DNA of 44,592 bases from Hyphomicrobiales bacterium (GCA_900469445.1 UBXM01000014.1:1-44592); one strand, 5' to 3'; numbered from the stretch's first letter, positions 16,061 through 25,271 are shown. Notes: generated by a model from the letters alone, not told the origin. A program made the numbers and translations.

Positions 16061-18732
16061 GCGGCATCCTCCGGTTTGAAGGTTTTCAATCTCAGCGCAT
16101 TGCCGAGCACGAAGACGCTCGACAGCGCCATGGCACCGGCGCCGATCATCGGCGAGAGCGTGAGACCGAAGACCGGATAAAGCGCGCCGGCGGCAACCGG
16201 GATCAACGCGACGTTGTAACCGAAGGCCCAGAACAGGTTCTGGCGGATGTTTTTCATCGTCGCGCGACTGACGGCAATCGCCGAGACCACGCCGGTGAGT
16301 TCTCCGCCGACCAGCACGACATCCGCACTTTCGATCGCCACATCCGTGCCGGTGCCGATAGCAATGCCGATATCGGCCTCGGCCAGAGCGGGCGCATCGT
16401 TGATACCGTCGCCGACGAAGGCGAGTTTGCGGAGACTAGGGCCAGATACCCCCTCTGCCTGCCGGCATCTCCCCCACAAGGGGGGAGAAAACAAGCCGCC
16501 GACGCCCTGCCCACCACCACCCAGCCGTGATCCGTTTGCGGCTGGATCAGCGTCAGGCGCAGCGGCAGAGGAAGCCCCTCCCCCTTGTGGGGAGGGGTTG
16601 GGGAGGGGTTTTCCCGGCTTGCCCATCCGCAATTCATGGATCACCTGAACCTTGCCCTCTGGCAAAACTTCGGCGACGACCCTGTCGATGCCGACCTGGC
16701 GGGCGATGGCCTCTGCCGTGCGGCGGTTGTCGCCGGTGACCATGACAACCTCGACGCCCATCGCCTTCAGGGCATGGATCGCTTCTGCGCTCGACGGTTT
16801 CAACGGGTCGGCAACGGCGATGATGGCGGCAAGCCTGCCATCGACGGCGGCATAAAGCGGTGTCTTGCCCTCGTCGCCGAGACGGTTTGCAGCGTCCGCG
16901 AAGATTTCGACGGAAGCGCCGAGCTTTTCCATGTAACGATCAGCGCCGACCGCGACTTCCCTGCCGCCGACCTTGGCGCGGATGCCGTAGCCGGTGACGG
17001 AGGAGAAGTCTTCGGCGCTTGCGGTTTCAAGCCCCCTCGCCCTTGCCGCCTTGACGATGGCATCGGCAATCGGGTGTTCGGAGCGGGCCTCGACGGCGGC
17101 GACCAGTGCCAGGGTTTCATCCTCGCCAAAACCTTCGGCGACACTGAAATCGGTCAGTTCCGGCCGGCCCTTGGTGACGGTGCCGGTCTTGTCGACGACG
17201 ACGGTCGCCACATCCTGCAGGCCCTGCAGCGCATCGCCCTTGCGGAACAGCACGCCAAGCTCCGCTGCGCGGCCGCCGCCGACGACGATCGAGACCGGCA
17301 CGGCCAGCCCCATGGCGCAGGGGCAGGCGATGATGAGGACGGCGACGGAAGCGATCAGCGCATGGGTGATCTTCGGGTCGGGACCGAGAATATACCAGAG
17401 GGCGAAGGTGATGACAGCAAGCGTAATCACCGCCGGTACGAACCATGCGGTCACCCTATCCACCAGCGCCTGGATCGGCAGTTTTGCGCCCTGTGCCTGT
17501 TCGACCATGCGGATAATGCCGGCAAGCATCGTGTCGCGGCCGACCTTTTCGGCGGTGAAGCGCAGCGTGCCGGTCGTGTTGACCGTGCCGCCGATGACGG
17601 TGGCGCCAGCGGATTTGGCGACCGGGATCGGTTCGCCGGAAATCATCGATTCATCGATATTGGACTGGCCGTCGAGCACCCTGCCATCGACCGGAATACG
17701 TTCACCCGGACGGATGACGACGATATCGCCCGGAACGACCTCTGCCGTCGGGATATCGATCTCACGACCGTCGCGTTCGACGCGGGCGGTCTTTGCCTGC
17801 AGGCCGGCAAGCTTTTCGATCGCGGCACCGGTGCGGCCGGTGGCGCGGGCCTCCATCAATCGGCCGAAGAGGATCAGCGTGACGATGACGGTGGCGGCTT
17901 CATAATAGACGTAGCGGGCGGCCTCGGGCAGCAGATCGAGGGCAAAGGTGGTGACGAGCGAATAACCGTAGGCGGCAGATACGCCGACCGCGACCAAAGA
18001 GTTCATTTCGGGGTGGCCGCGGAAAAGCGCCGGCAGGCCCTTTTTGAAGAAGCGCAGGCCCGGCCAGAAGATCACTGCCGTCGCCAGGGCAAAATACAGA
18101 TAATAGAGGTTCTGTGTGTCGATGACGACCATCAGCCAGTGGTGGAAAGGTTCATAGGCATGGCCGGTCATTTCCAGCACGAAAAGCGGCAGGGTGAGGA
18201 TGAAGGCGATGGCCAGATCGCGCTTCAGGGCGGCTTCCTCGCCTCGGTGCATGTGGGCGTGGTCGTGGGTTGAGTGATGGTGGTGGCTTTCGGTGGCGTT
18301 GCCCTTGGCGCTGCCCCTCTCCCCGCCTGCGGGGAGAGGGGAGGTGCCCCGCTCAAGGCTGGAGACGGCCGGAACATCTCGGCTTGCGTCCTTCTCCCCG
18401 CCTGCGGGGAGAAGGTGCCGGTAGGCGGACGAGGGGCCGTCACCAACATCCACCAGCATCCCCGCCTCGCGCAGGGCGTGCTGCATCGCGCCTTCGGGCA
18501 CCTCGAAGCCGAGCTTGTGGATCGCCTTTTCCAGCGCCTGCGGATCGAACTCCTCATCCGTCTCGACAGTGAGTTTCTTGGTGGCGAAATTGACGGCGCT
18601 CGCTTTCACGCCCGGCAATTTGGCAGCGCCGGTTTCGACACGGCGCACGCAGGAGGCGCAGGTCATGCCTTCAACGGGAATGGTCAGCGGGCCGGTTGCG
18701 CCGGAAATGGAGTGTGCAAGGTGCTGGTTCAT
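16057..18732 (-). CDS. copA: Cu(I)-exporting P1B-type ATPase with two in-frame repeat insertions
   Basis: Protein of 891 residues, about 60 longer than usual. It has one N-terminal HMA domain (GMTCASC, Cys25/Cys28), a His-rich linker ([16 protein letters not shown]), transmembrane CPC at 470-472, phosphorylation motif DKTGT at 514, HP at 553-554 and hinge GDGIND at 774-779. All catalytic motifs are intact. Two segments are foreign: residues ~98-142 ([13 protein letters not shown] and [10 protein letters not shown]) before the first helix, and ~708-761 ([13 protein letters not shown] to [16 protein letters not shown]) in the P domain just before the hinge motif. Both are translated palindromic repeats that keep frame. 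Likely inner-membrane Cu(I) efflux; activity with the P-domain insert is untested. Confidence 0.93.
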   Translation of the reverse strand: MNQHLAHSISGATGPLTIPVEGMTCASCVRRVETGAAKLPGVKASAVNFATKKLTVETDEEFDPQALEKAIHKLGFEVPEGAMQHALREAGMLVDVGDGPSSAYRHLLPAGGEKDASRDVPAVSSLERGTSPLPAGGERGSAKGNATESHHHHSTHDHAHMHRGEEAALKRDLAIAFILTLPLFVLEMTGHAYEPFHHWLMVVIDTQNLYYLYFALATAVIFWPGLRFFKKGLPALFRGHPEMNSLVAVGVSAAYGYSLVTTFALDLLPEAARYVYYEAATVIVTLILFGRLMEARATGRTGAAIEKLAGLQAKTARVERDGREIDIPTAEVVPGDIVVIRPGERIPVDGRVLDGQSNIDESMISGEPIPVAKSAGATVIGGTVNTTGTLRFTAEKVGRDTMLAGIIRMVEQAQGAKLPIQALVDRVTAWFVPAVITLAVITFALWYILGPDPKITHALIASVAVLIIACPCAMGLAVPVSIVVGGGRAAELGVLFRKGDALQGLQDVATVVVDKTGTVTKGRPELTDFSVAEGFGEDETLALVAAVEARSEHPIADAIVKAARARGLETASAEDFSSVTGYGIRAKVGGREVAVGADRYMEKLGASVEIFADAANRLGDEGKTPLYAAVDGRLAAIIAVADPLKPSSAEAIHALKAMGVEVVMVTGDNRRTAEAIARQVGIDRVVAEVLPEGKVQVIHELRMGKPGKPLPNPSPQGGGASSAAAPDADPAANGSRLGGGGQGVGGLFSPPLWGRCRQAEGVSGPSLRKLAFVGDGINDAPALAEADIGIAIGTGTDVAIESADVVLVGGELTGVVSAIAVSRATMKNIRQNLFWAFGYNVALIPVAAGALYPVFGLTLSPMIGAGAMALSSVFVLGNALRLKTFKPEDAA
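16451..16610. repeat. RIME-like palindromic repeat inside copA
   Basis: Left arm CCCCCACAAGGGGGGAG (16471-16487) pairs with CCTCCCCCTTGTGGGGAGG (16578-16596); a second G-rich box TTGGGGAGGGG follows. The arms match the copy at 1-104, but the interiors differ. It lies inside the copA P domain with no stop and no frameshift on the copA strand. Confidence 0.85.
18309..18440. repeat. Double palindromic repeat inside the copA N-terminal linker
   Basis: Two copies of CTCCCCGCCTGCGGGGAG, near 18318-18335 and 18392-18409, flank about 60 bp. The right end continues GAAGGTGCCGGTAGGCGGA, the reverse complement (with small changes) of the element upstream of mnhD. It is translated in frame within copA. 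Confidence 0.82.
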
Positions 18733-18755
18733 GGGATGCGATCCTTTCGCATCCG

Positions 18756-18786
18756 CATGTAAGGCTTCCCATCATGGGAAGGTCAA
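18756..18786 (-). promoter_or_regulatory. HmrR/CueR-type promoter of the copA operon
   Basis: On the minus strand -35 TTGACC (18781-18786) and -10 TACATG (18756-18761) are 19 bp apart, and the spacer holds the palindrome TTCCCATGATGGGAA. Over-long spacing plus a dyad is the hallmark of MerR-type metal-activated promoters. It lies 24 bp upstream of the copA start. HmrR from the second gene of the operon is the expected activator. Confidence 0.85.
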
Positions 18787-18856
18787 GGCACAAAAATCAG
18801 GTATATCGTCACATGGCTATCGTCTGAGGCTCGAAGCCCCTCGCCAGCGAACGATC

Positions 18857-19051
18857 TCAGCCGCCAAGCTCCGCAATGACTTCATCCGCGGTATCAATCG
18901 CTGACTGGAGCGTGGCGAACCCCGCCGCGTTGTTGACCGCAACGGCTATCTGATCGGCACCTCCCGGATTATCGACAAGCTTCCCGGCCATGGCCAGTTG
19001 TCTTTCGCGCAGGAGTTCACGGTAGTTTCGCAGCATATCGACGGCGTCCAT
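18857..19051 (-). CDS. Small hypothetical protein, 64 aa
   Basis: Not recognised. ATG 19051 is preceded by GGGGGA about 4 bp upstream. The protein (MDAVDMLRNYRELLRERQLA...AIDTADEVIAELGG) is mostly helical, without a signal peptide, cysteines or membrane segment. It sits between the copA promoter and the LuxR regulator on the same strand, 67 bp downstream of the latter, and may be cotranscribed with it. Confidence 0.6.
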   Translation of the reverse strand: MDAVDMLRNYRELLRERQLAMAGKLVDNPGGADQIAVAVNNAAGFATLQSAIDTADEVIAELGG

Positions 19052-19118
19052 GGCATCCCCCAATCAAGCAGAATACCACTATTAATTGCATCACTGCAAA
19101 TTGCAACCTATTTCAGCT

Positions 19119-20225
19119 CTACCGCCCACCCTGCCCTGTGCCCGGCGCGTTGAGGCCCGATAGCAGCAGGACGAGCTCGGCCTGGCGTGTCGTGCCGGTT
19201 TTCTGCATGATCCGCTTCAGGTGCGAACGGGCGGTTTCCAGCGAGATGTTGAGCGAGGCTGCGACCATTTCGGGGGTCTGGGCCATGGCGATGCCGCGCG
19301 CCACCTTGGCCTCAGCCGGGGTGAGATCGAAGAGACCGCAGAGAACCCGCATATCCGGCGGGCCCACCTGGCCCACCTGCGTGACGGCGAGCACGGCCAT
19401 GGAGCGCGAGAAGATATCGCGCGCGGCGCGGCGGATCGGCAGGAGATGCAGGATCAGCGGCGGCAGTTCCTCGCGAGAGACCATCGGCAGCGACTGCACG
19501 ACCGGCATTGTCTGCGACTTGTAGCGCTCGATCGCCTCGTCGAGCAGAGCGCGGGCCCCTGCCCCTTCGAGAACCAGCCTGTCGCCCGAGCCGGTGCGGA
19601 TACGCGGCGCCAGCGCCTCGAGCTCGTCATTCATCAGGATCACCTGTCCGCCATCGCCGATGACGGCGGAAGGCAGGCCCAGCATGGAGAGCGTCTCGGT
19701 CATCGAGCGCGCCTCGGTGAAGGCAAGCCGCGACGACATGTAGGCCGCCCGCGCCAAATCCGGTTTCAGCGCATTGAGCCTGGCGATATCCTCGTTTGAA
19801 AAATTGTCATGGCCGCGGGCCTTCATCAGCGCGATGATGATCGTGTGCCCGGTCGGTTCCTGAAAACCATAACCGGCCTCCCACTGCATGCCGGCGGGCT
19901 GGATGAATTCCTTCAGGATGACATCCTGCTCCAGCTCTTCCGGGGTCAGGAAATCGATGTCGCGGCAGAAGGAAAAGGGAAACTTTTCCATCGCCCTTTG
20001 CGGCCGGATATTCTTGAAACGAAGCTCGCTTCTGGCGAACTGTTCATAGACATCGGCAATATTGGGCGTGGCAACGTAACGATGGTTACCTTCGGCATCG
20101 AAGGTGAAGATTGCCGCGGTCGCAGATCCCGCCTCGATCGCCAGCCGCTCGCAAGTCTCCGTCCAGAGTTCGGGGACCAGGGCTGCCTCGTAAAGGCGAT
20201 CTGCCAGAGTGCTTTGCGCATTCAT
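19119..20225 (-). CDS. LuxR-family transcriptional regulator
   Basis: Protein of 368 residues. The C-terminal ~65 residues form a LuxR/FixJ helix-turn-helix: LTPAEAKVARGIAMAQTPEM, AASLNISLETARSHLKRIMQ and KTGTTRQAELVLLL. The N-terminal ~280 residues look like a sensory region (GAF/PAS-like: SATAAIFTFDAEGNHRYVA, GLPSAVIGDGGQVILMNDE). No receiver domain or acyl-homoserine-lactone binding signature is clear. A GTAC-N6-GTAC dyad lies about 110 bp upstream (20338-20351). Signal and targets are unknown. Confidence 0.88.
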   Translation of the reverse strand: MNAQSTLADRLYEAALVPELWTETCERLAIEAGSATAAIFTFDAEGNHRYVATPNIADVYEQFARSELRFKNIRPQRAMEKFPFSFCRDIDFLTPEELEQDVILKEFIQPAGMQWEAGYGFQEPTGHTIIIALMKARGHDNFSNEDIARLNALKPDLARAAYMSSRLAFTEARSMTETLSMLGLPSAVIGDGGQVILMNDELEALAPRIRTGSGDRLVLEGAGARALLDEAIERYKSQTMPVVQSLPMVSREELPPLILHLLPIRRAARDIFSRSMAVLAVTQVGQVGPPDMRVLCGLFDLTPAEAKVARGIAMAQTPEMVAASLNISLETARSHLKRIMQKTGTTRQAELVLLLSGLNAPGTGQGGR

Positions 20226-20336
20226 GGAGTGAAATCACGATTTTCGACAGTTGCAACGATACATATCAGCGTATCATTAGACAATATATGCGCCAAACAA
20301 CATAGAAGAAGATCGTTTTATTCGTTCAAAATGCTT

Positions 20337-20352
20337 GGTACGGTTTCGTACA
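20337..20352. promoter_or_regulatory. GTAC-N6-GTAC inverted repeat
   Basis: GTAC (20338-20341), GGTTTC, GTAC (20348-20351), followed by A. A closely similar dyad is at 28141-28156. Both share TTTCGTACA. It is upstream of the LuxR gene and may be an operator for a TetR-type or other dimeric regulator; which one is unknown. Confidence 0.35.
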
Positions 20353-20390
20353 CCCGCAGCGGAAACCTATGCTTTCTCTCGACTGAACGT

Positions 20391-20858
20391 TTACCGCCCA
20401 CTGCCTTGCCCCACATGCAGCGGCCAGCTGACGACATAATCTTCGAAATCGTCCACATCGACTTCCGTCTCGTTGACGGTGCGCCCGCGGGCCGAAATGC
20501 CGGCCTGATGCACCGTCTCGGGATCACCCGAAACAAGCGGATGCCACCAATAGAGATCCTCGCCGTCGCGCACGAGGCGGTAACCGCAGGTCGGCGGCAG
20601 CCAGTGGATGTCGCGCACTTCCTGCGGCGTCAGCTGGATGCAGTCGGGCACGGTCTTTTGCCGGTTGGGATAGTCGCTGCAGCGACAGCTTTCGCCGTCG
20701 AGAAGCCGGCAGGCAACCGAGGTGAAGACCACGTCGCCGGTGTCCCAGTCCTCCAGCTTGTTGAGACAACAGAGGCCACAGCCATCGCACAGGCTTTCCC
20801 ATTCGCCCTGGGTCAGTTCGTCGAGGGACTTCAGCTTCCAGAAAGGTACGTCGTTCAT
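20391..20858 (-). CDS. YcgN/UPF0260 family Cys-cluster protein
   Basis: Protein of 155 residues of the YcgN/YkgJ family. It begins [21 protein letters not shown], then has the cluster [14 protein letters not shown] and further cysteines in [30 protein letters not shown] and PTCGYRLV, a candidate zinc/iron site. The function of the family is not established. Start ATG 20858 fits the family; the adjacent ATG 20861 cannot be excluded, and no good Shine-Dalgarno is visible. It is divergent from the penicillin-binding protein gene, 190 bp away. Confidence 0.88.
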   Translation of the reverse strand: MNDVPFWKLKSLDELTQGEWESLCDGCGLCCLNKLEDWDTGDVVFTSVACRLLDGESCRCSDYPNRQKTVPDCIQLTPQEVRDIHWLPPTCGYRLVRDGEDLYWWHPLVSGDPETVHQAGISARGRTVNETEVDVDDFEDYVVSWPLHVGQGSGR

Positions 20859-21049
20859 CATCACTTTTGCGGCAGAGAGATACAATTCGTGTCGGCCGCC
20901 CTTTGTCTGTTGCGATTTTACAATCGCGCATCAACCAATTGTCAGCTAATGCTGGTTAACCGTGGCCGGCTTATGCTCTTGATCGTTGTCGGGGGCTACG
21001 TCAAGCCAAACGCAAAAGCTAATATGCCTTTGCGGACGGGGAGGATAGA

Positions 21050-23302
21050 GTGCAGGACGAACGCAAGGCAGATGAAGAACGGCCGCGCAAGAAGCGCCAC
21101 ATCCTGCTGCGTATCGACAGCTGGATCGATTCCACCGTCTGGAACCTCGGCTTCAAACTGACCGAAGCCTGGGAAGAGATCACCATCTTCTTCCGCCGTT
21201 TTCGCGTGCGCGGCTGGAAAAAACTTGCCTTCGAAGTGGCCGGCGAGGCCATGACACTCGGCACGGCGGGTTCCGTCGTGGTGCTGGCGCTGGCGCTTCC
21301 CGCTTTCGAGGAAACCAAGGAAGACTGGAAAAACCGCGGCGATTTTGCCGTCACCTTCCTTGACCGATACGGCAATGTGGTTGGCCATCGCGGCATCATC
21401 CATGAGGATTCCGTACCGATCGACGAACTGCCGGATCATCTGATCAAGGCGGTTCTGGCGACCGAGGACCGTCGTTTCTTCGACCATTACGGCATCGACT
21501 TCATCGGCCTTGGCCGCGCACTTTCGGAAAACGCAAAGGCTGGCGGCGTCGTGCAGGGCGGCTCGACGCTGACCCAGCAGTTGGCGAAAAACCTGTTTTT
21601 GACCAACGAGCGCTCGCTCGAGCGCAAGATCAAGGAAGCCTTCCTGGCGGTCTGGCTGGAAGTGAACCTGTCGAAAAAGGAAATCCTGTCGCTCTATCTC
21701 GACCGCGCCTATATGGGCGGCGGCACATTCGGGGCGGCGGCTGCATCGCAATTTTATTTCGGCAAGAAGATAACCGATGTCAGCCTGGCGGAAAGCGCAA
21801 TGCTCGCCGGCCTGTTCAAGGCGCCGGCGAAATATGCGCCGCATGTCAACCTGCCGGCGGCGCGCGCCCGCGCCAACGACGTGTTGTCCAATCTGGTGCA
21901 GAGCGGGTTGATGTCGGAGGGCCAGGTGATCGGCGCGCGGCGCAACCCGGCAACGGCGATCGACCGCGCCGACGTGAAGGCACCCGACTATTTCCTCGAC
22001 TGGGCCTTCGACGAAGTGCAGCGGCTGGCCAAGGAAGGCAAGATCAAGGAACATTCCGTCGTGGTGCGCACCACGGTGGACATGGGCCTGCAGCAGGCAG
22101 CCGATGCGGCGATGGAATCGAGCCTGCGCGAGTTCGGCGAAGGCTACAAGGTCAAGCAGGGCGCCATGGCGATGATCGAGAACGGCGGCGCCGTTCGGGC
22201 CATGGTCGGCGGCCGGGATTATGGCGAGAGCCAGTTCAACCGCGCCACCAAGGCGCTGCGCCAGCCGGGTTCGTCCTTCAAGCTGTTCACCTATTCGGCC
22301 GCCATGGAACACGGCATGACGCCGGAAACGATGATTTCCGACGCGCCGATCACCTGGCGCGGCTGGTCGCCGCAGAATTATGCCCGGTCCTACAAGGGCC
22401 GCGTGTCGCTGCTGACCGCCATGGCGCAATCGCTCAACACCGTTCCGGTGCGGCTGGCCAAGGATGTGCTCGGCACGAAGGTGATCGTCGAGACCGCCAA
22501 GGCGATGGGCGTCGAGACACCTCTTCGCATGGACAAGACGATCCCGCTCGGCACGTCGGAAGTGACCGTGCTCGACCAGGCGACGGCCTATGCCGTGATG
22601 CCGGCCGGCGGCATGCAATCGCATCGCCACGGGATCGAGCAGGTTCTGGGCTATGGCGGCGAGGTTCTCTACGATTTCAACCGTGACGAGATGCCGGCCA
22701 CGCGCGTGCTTTCGGAAAAAGCAATGTCGTCGATGAACCGCATCCTGACGCAGATCCCGGTGATCGGCACGGCGCGACGCGGGGCGCTGGACGGCGGCAT
22801 CGTCACCGCCGGCAAGACCGGCACTTCGCAGAGCTATCGCGACGCCTGGTTCATCGGTTTTACCGGCAATTATACGACCGCCGTCTGGTTCGGCAATGAC
22901 GACTTCACCTCGATGAACAACATGACCGGCGGCGCGCTGCCGGCGATGACGTTCAAGAAGCTGATGGATTACGCGCATCAGGGCATCGAGCTTCGGGCCA
23001 TTCCCGGCATCGACAACCCGCTTCCCACCGGCAACCACAAGAAGGACGATGCGGTTGCCGAAAAGAAGGCAGAAGATCCGGCGCTGATGGCCCTGACGCG
23101 GCCACGGTCGCTTTCGGGCGAATCCACCCGGGTGCTGAAGCAGCTCGCCCAGACGCTGAAAGCCGCCCCGCCGCTGGTTGCGGGCGTGGAAAAGGTCGCC
23201 GAAGCCACCAGACCGGCAGCGGGCCTGCGTCAGGGATCGAGCGGAGACGTTCGCAGGGCCAAGGCGGTGGTGAGCCCGGTGGTGACCGGTTCGGTGCCGT
23301 AA
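21050..23302 (+). CDS. Bifunctional penicillin-binding protein (class A, PBP1A family)
   Basis: Protein of 750 residues starting at GTG 21050 behind GGGGAGGA. A cytoplasmic basic N-terminus leads to one membrane helix (residues ~70-85). The glycosyltransferase-51 domain has ATEDRRFFDHYGID (Glu139 region) and VQGGSTLTQQLAKN. The transpeptidase domain has SxxK at Ser408-Lys411 (QPGSSFKLF), SLN at 461-463 and KTGT from Lys589. It polymerises and cross-links peptidoglycan in the periplasm. The C-terminal ~100 residues are a low-complexity tail. It seems monocistronic. Confidence 0.93.
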   Translation: MQDERKADEERPRKKRHILLRIDSWIDSTVWNLGFKLTEAWEEITIFFRRFRVRGWKKLAFEVAGEAMTLGTAGSVVVLALALPAFEETKEDWKNRGDFAVTFLDRYGNVVGHRGIIHEDSVPIDELPDHLIKAVLATEDRRFFDHYGIDFIGLGRALSENAKAGGVVQGGSTLTQQLAKNLFLTNERSLERKIKEAFLAVWLEVNLSKKEILSLYLDRAYMGGGTFGAAAASQFYFGKKITDVSLAESAMLAGLFKAPAKYAPHVNLPAARARANDVLSNLVQSGLMSEGQVIGARRNPATAIDRADVKAPDYFLDWAFDEVQRLAKEGKIKEHSVVVRTTVDMGLQQAADAAMESSLREFGEGYKVKQGAMAMIENGGAVRAMVGGRDYGESQFNRATKALRQPGSSFKLFTYSAAMEHGMTPETMISDAPITWRGWSPQNYARSYKGRVSLLTAMAQSLNTVPVRLAKDVLGTKVIVETAKAMGVETPLRMDKTIPLGTSEVTVLDQATAYAVMPAGGMQSHRHGIEQVLGYGGEVLYDFNRDEMPATRVLSEKAMSSMNRILTQIPVIGTARRGALDGGIVTAGKTGTSQSYRDAWFIGFTGNYTTAVWFGNDDFTSMNNMTGGALPAMTFKKLMDYAHQGIELRAIPGIDNPLPTGNHKKDDAVAEKKAEDPALMALTRPRSLSGESTRVLKQLAQTLKAAPPLVAGVEKVAEATRPAAGLRQGSSGDVRRAKAVVSPVVTGSVP

Positions 23303-23383
23303 CAATCGGCTTGCCATGCCGGATCGACCCGTCGCGCCAGATATTTCCGTTTGCCATTATGATCCCGACCGGTTCGAGACATG

Positions 23384-23704
23384 TCACGCCGCCCGCGGCT
23401 CAATCCGGTTCAGTTCCTCTCCCAGTTCGCGGCGTCGTTGCATGAGATCGTAATCGGCCTGCAGACCCAGAAAAAAACCTTCCGAGAGCCCGAAGTAACG
23501 GGCAAGCCTCAAATCCGTGTCCGCCGAGACCGACCGCTTTCCCAGAACGATTTCGTTGATCCGTCTGGGCGGAACGGCGATGGACCGGGCCAGTTCGTTC
23601 TGGCTGAGCATCATCGGCTTCAGAAACTCTTCAAGCAGGATTTCCCCCGGATGCGGGTTCGGCAGCCATTCGGCTTCAGTCGTGGTAATCGACGATTTCG
23701 ACAT
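23384..23704 (-). CDS. higA: HigA antitoxin, XRE-family
   Basis: Protein of 106 residues of the HigA/VapI type: NPHPGEILLEEFLKPMMLSQ, then NELARSIAVPPRRINEIVLG as the helix-turn-helix, KRSVSADTDLRLARYFGLSE and ADYDLMQRRRELGEELNRI. Start ATG 23704 follows AAGGAGGG. It overlaps the end of higB by 29 bp, so the two are translationally coupled. It should neutralise HigB and, with it, repress the operator at 23970-23988. Confidence 0.93.
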   Translation of the reverse strand: MSKSSITTTEAEWLPNPHPGEILLEEFLKPMMLSQNELARSIAVPPRRINEIVLGKRSVSADTDLRLARYFGLSEGFFLGLQADYDLMQRRRELGEELNRIEPRAA

Positions 23705-23960
23705 CGGCAGGCCCTCCTTCGGTCCAGACAAAACAGATACGCCATTGATCGTTGATGCGGATCGAGAACCGACCGGATAGATCACCTTTCAAGGCTTCCA
23801 GCCTGTTTCCAGGCGGCACGCGCAGATCAGACACTTGGCGATCCTGATTGAGCAGGCGCAGCTTTCTCAGTGCAACGGTCTGAATATCCGACGGCAGCTT
23901 GCGGCTCCGAAGACCCGACCAGATACGCTCTGTCTCGCCATCCGCAAAATTCCTGATCAT
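23676..23960 (-). CDS. higB: HigB toxin, RelE/ParE-superfamily mRNA interferase
   Basis: Protein of 94 residues: MIRNFADGETERIWSGLRSR, LPSDIQTVALRKLRLLNQ, DLRVPPGNRLEALKGDLSG and RFSIRINDQWRICFVWTEGG close to the HigB 'plasmid maintenance system killer' signature. The toxin precedes the antitoxin, the order typical of higBA. Start ATG 23960 is the family start; the longer frame from 23996 crosses the operator. The expected activity is ribosome-dependent mRNA cleavage. Confidence 0.93.
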   Translation of the reverse strand: MIRNFADGETERIWSGLRSRKLPSDIQTVALRKLRLLNQDRQVSDLRVPPGNRLEALKGDLSGRFSIRINDQWRICFVWTEGGPADVEIVDYHD

Positions 23961-23969
23961 GAGTGCGAC

Positions 23970-23988
23970 TATAACGCATCGCGTTATA
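23970..23988 (-). promoter_or_regulatory. higBA operator palindrome
   Basis: TATAACGC-ATC-GCGTTATA is a perfect 8-bp inverted repeat 9 bp upstream of the higB start, overlapping the probable -10 element. It is the natural site for HigA or HigBA autorepression. Confidence 0.75.
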
Positions 23989-24079
23989 GATAACAATGTA
24001 TGGCTCCGTCCGATGGTTCCTTCTCAATGGAATCAATGCTAATCCTCGCTCACTGTCTTGCCGAGGACCAAAGCAGCCC

Positions 24080-24667
24080 GTGTTTCGTGTTCCCTTTCTC
24101 GTCGCAATCGCGCTTGTCATCGCCTTTTCGGGCGGGATCTGGTCGACCCGGTTGGCGCTCGATGCCACGATCGGCTTCGGGGCGATCAAGCTCGGCGCGT
24201 GGGAGGCCTTTCCGCAGGCGCAGACGGCGGATGCAGATCCTTATGCCAAGTCTCACCGCGCCAATGCCGGAAAGCTGCTTTACGCCACGGCGGAGGGATT
24301 GAGCTTCACCGCCGCAACGGACGATAGCGGCGCGAGGCTTTCGGGCGGCTGCACCTACCAGCTGATCGGACAAACGCCGACCGCGCGCTACTGGACATTG
24401 TTTGCGACCGGGCCGGACGGACGACCTCCGGCCGCCGATGCGGACCTGCCCTCCGCGCTCAATTCCCGCATGGTGGTGCGTGAGCCGGATGGCTCGCTCG
24501 ACATTGCGATCGCATCACGGGCGCGCGCCGGAAACTGGCTGGCGATCCCGGCACAGGGCCCGTTCCGCCTGACGCTGACGCTGCTCGACACACCGGCAGC
24601 CGGAAGCTCCGGGCTGATCGACCTTGCCATGCCGGCGATCCGCAAGATCGGGTGTGGCAATGTCTAA
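24080..24667 (+). CDS. DUF1214 domain protein
   Basis: Protein of 195 residues from GTG 24080: a single N-terminal membrane helix (FRVPFLVAIALVIAFSGGIW), then a periplasmic domain. GGCTYQLIGQTPTARYWTLF, ADADLPSALNSRMVVREPDG and NWLAIPAQGPFRLTLTLLD are typical of DUF1214. Members are often paired with DUF1254 proteins; function is unknown. Start is uncertain: the frame is open to ATG 23996, but that would overlap the higBA promoter. Its stop overlaps the next start by 8 bp. Confidence 0.82.
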   Translation: MFRVPFLVAIALVIAFSGGIWSTRLALDATIGFGAIKLGAWEAFPQAQTADADPYAKSHRANAGKLLYATAEGLSFTAATDDSGARLSGGCTYQLIGQTPTARYWTLFATGPDGRPPAADADLPSALNSRMVVREPDGSLDIAIASRARAGNWLAIPAQGPFRLTLTLLDTPAAGSSGLIDLAMPAIRKIGCGNV

Positions 24668-25271
24668 GGTTCCCGATTTCAACGCCGGCCGGCGCGATTT
24701 CCTGTGGCTGAAGATCCTGTTTGCGATCCTCACCGGCCTGGTGGGTGCGGCGCTTCTGCACCTGATCATCGTCTTTTCGCTGCCGCAATTCTCGCAGCGG
24801 GATGCCTATACGCGCATCATCGCGGAGGGGGAGAGCCAGCGGTTCTACCGGCTTGGCGAACAGCCGGACCGCGCGGGGCTATCCAAGGAAGATCCGATGA
24901 TGGAAATATCGGTCTGCTCTTTCGACATCGGCGAAGCACCGGTCAGGCTGACGGCGCCTAATGGCGGCGTGCCGTTCTGGTCGCTGGGCGTGTTCGACGC
25001 GTCTTCCAACGAGACTTTCTCGATCAACGACCGCACCTCGGCGGATCATGTTCTGGATGTCGTGGTCGGAACGCCGGCGCAGCTTGCCGCCCTTCGAAAG
25101 AGCCTGCCGCGGGGATTTTCCCAGACCGTGCTGGTGGAAACACAGCAGACGGAGGGCTATGCGGTGTTGAGAAGTTTCGTGACGCATAGGAGCGTCATTC
25201 CGGTCGTGTCGAAATTTCTCGATCAGGCGACCTGCGCTCCGTTCCAGTGGCGGACCAGAGGCCAACTCTAG
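24660..25271 (+). CDS. DUF1254-type membrane-anchored protein
   Basis: Protein of 203 residues with an N-terminal membrane segment (FLWLKILFAILTGLVGAALL and onward) and a periplasmic domain containing QRDAYTRIIAEGESQRFYRL, PMMEISVCSFDIGEAPVRL, VPFWSLGVFDASSNETFSIN and QTEGYAVLRSFVTHRS. It is the usual partner of the DUF1214 gene, overlapping it by 8 bp, so the two are translationally coupled. Family assignment comes from context and overall pattern. Role unknown, possibly envelope related. Confidence 0.78.
   Translation: MSKVPDFNAGRRDFLWLKILFAILTGLVGAALLHLIIVFSLPQFSQRDAYTRIIAEGESQRFYRLGEQPDRAGLSKEDPMMEISVCSFDIGEAPVRLTAPNGGVPFWSLGVFDASSNETFSINDRTSADHVLDVVVGTPAQLAALRKSLPRGFSQTVLVETQQTEGYAVLRSFVTHRSVIPVVSKFLDQATCAPFQWRTRGQL

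Noticed and set aside
16585..18273. A 562-residue open frame opposite copA
   Set aside because: Asp/Gly/Arg-rich antisense shadow without motifs; the copA strand has all P-type ATPase motifs.
20996..23317. A 773-residue open frame opposite the penicillin-binding protein gene
   Set aside because: It is the GC-rich shadow of the PBP gene: composition is Arg/His/Gly-rich without any domain, and the PBP strand has all catalytic motifs.
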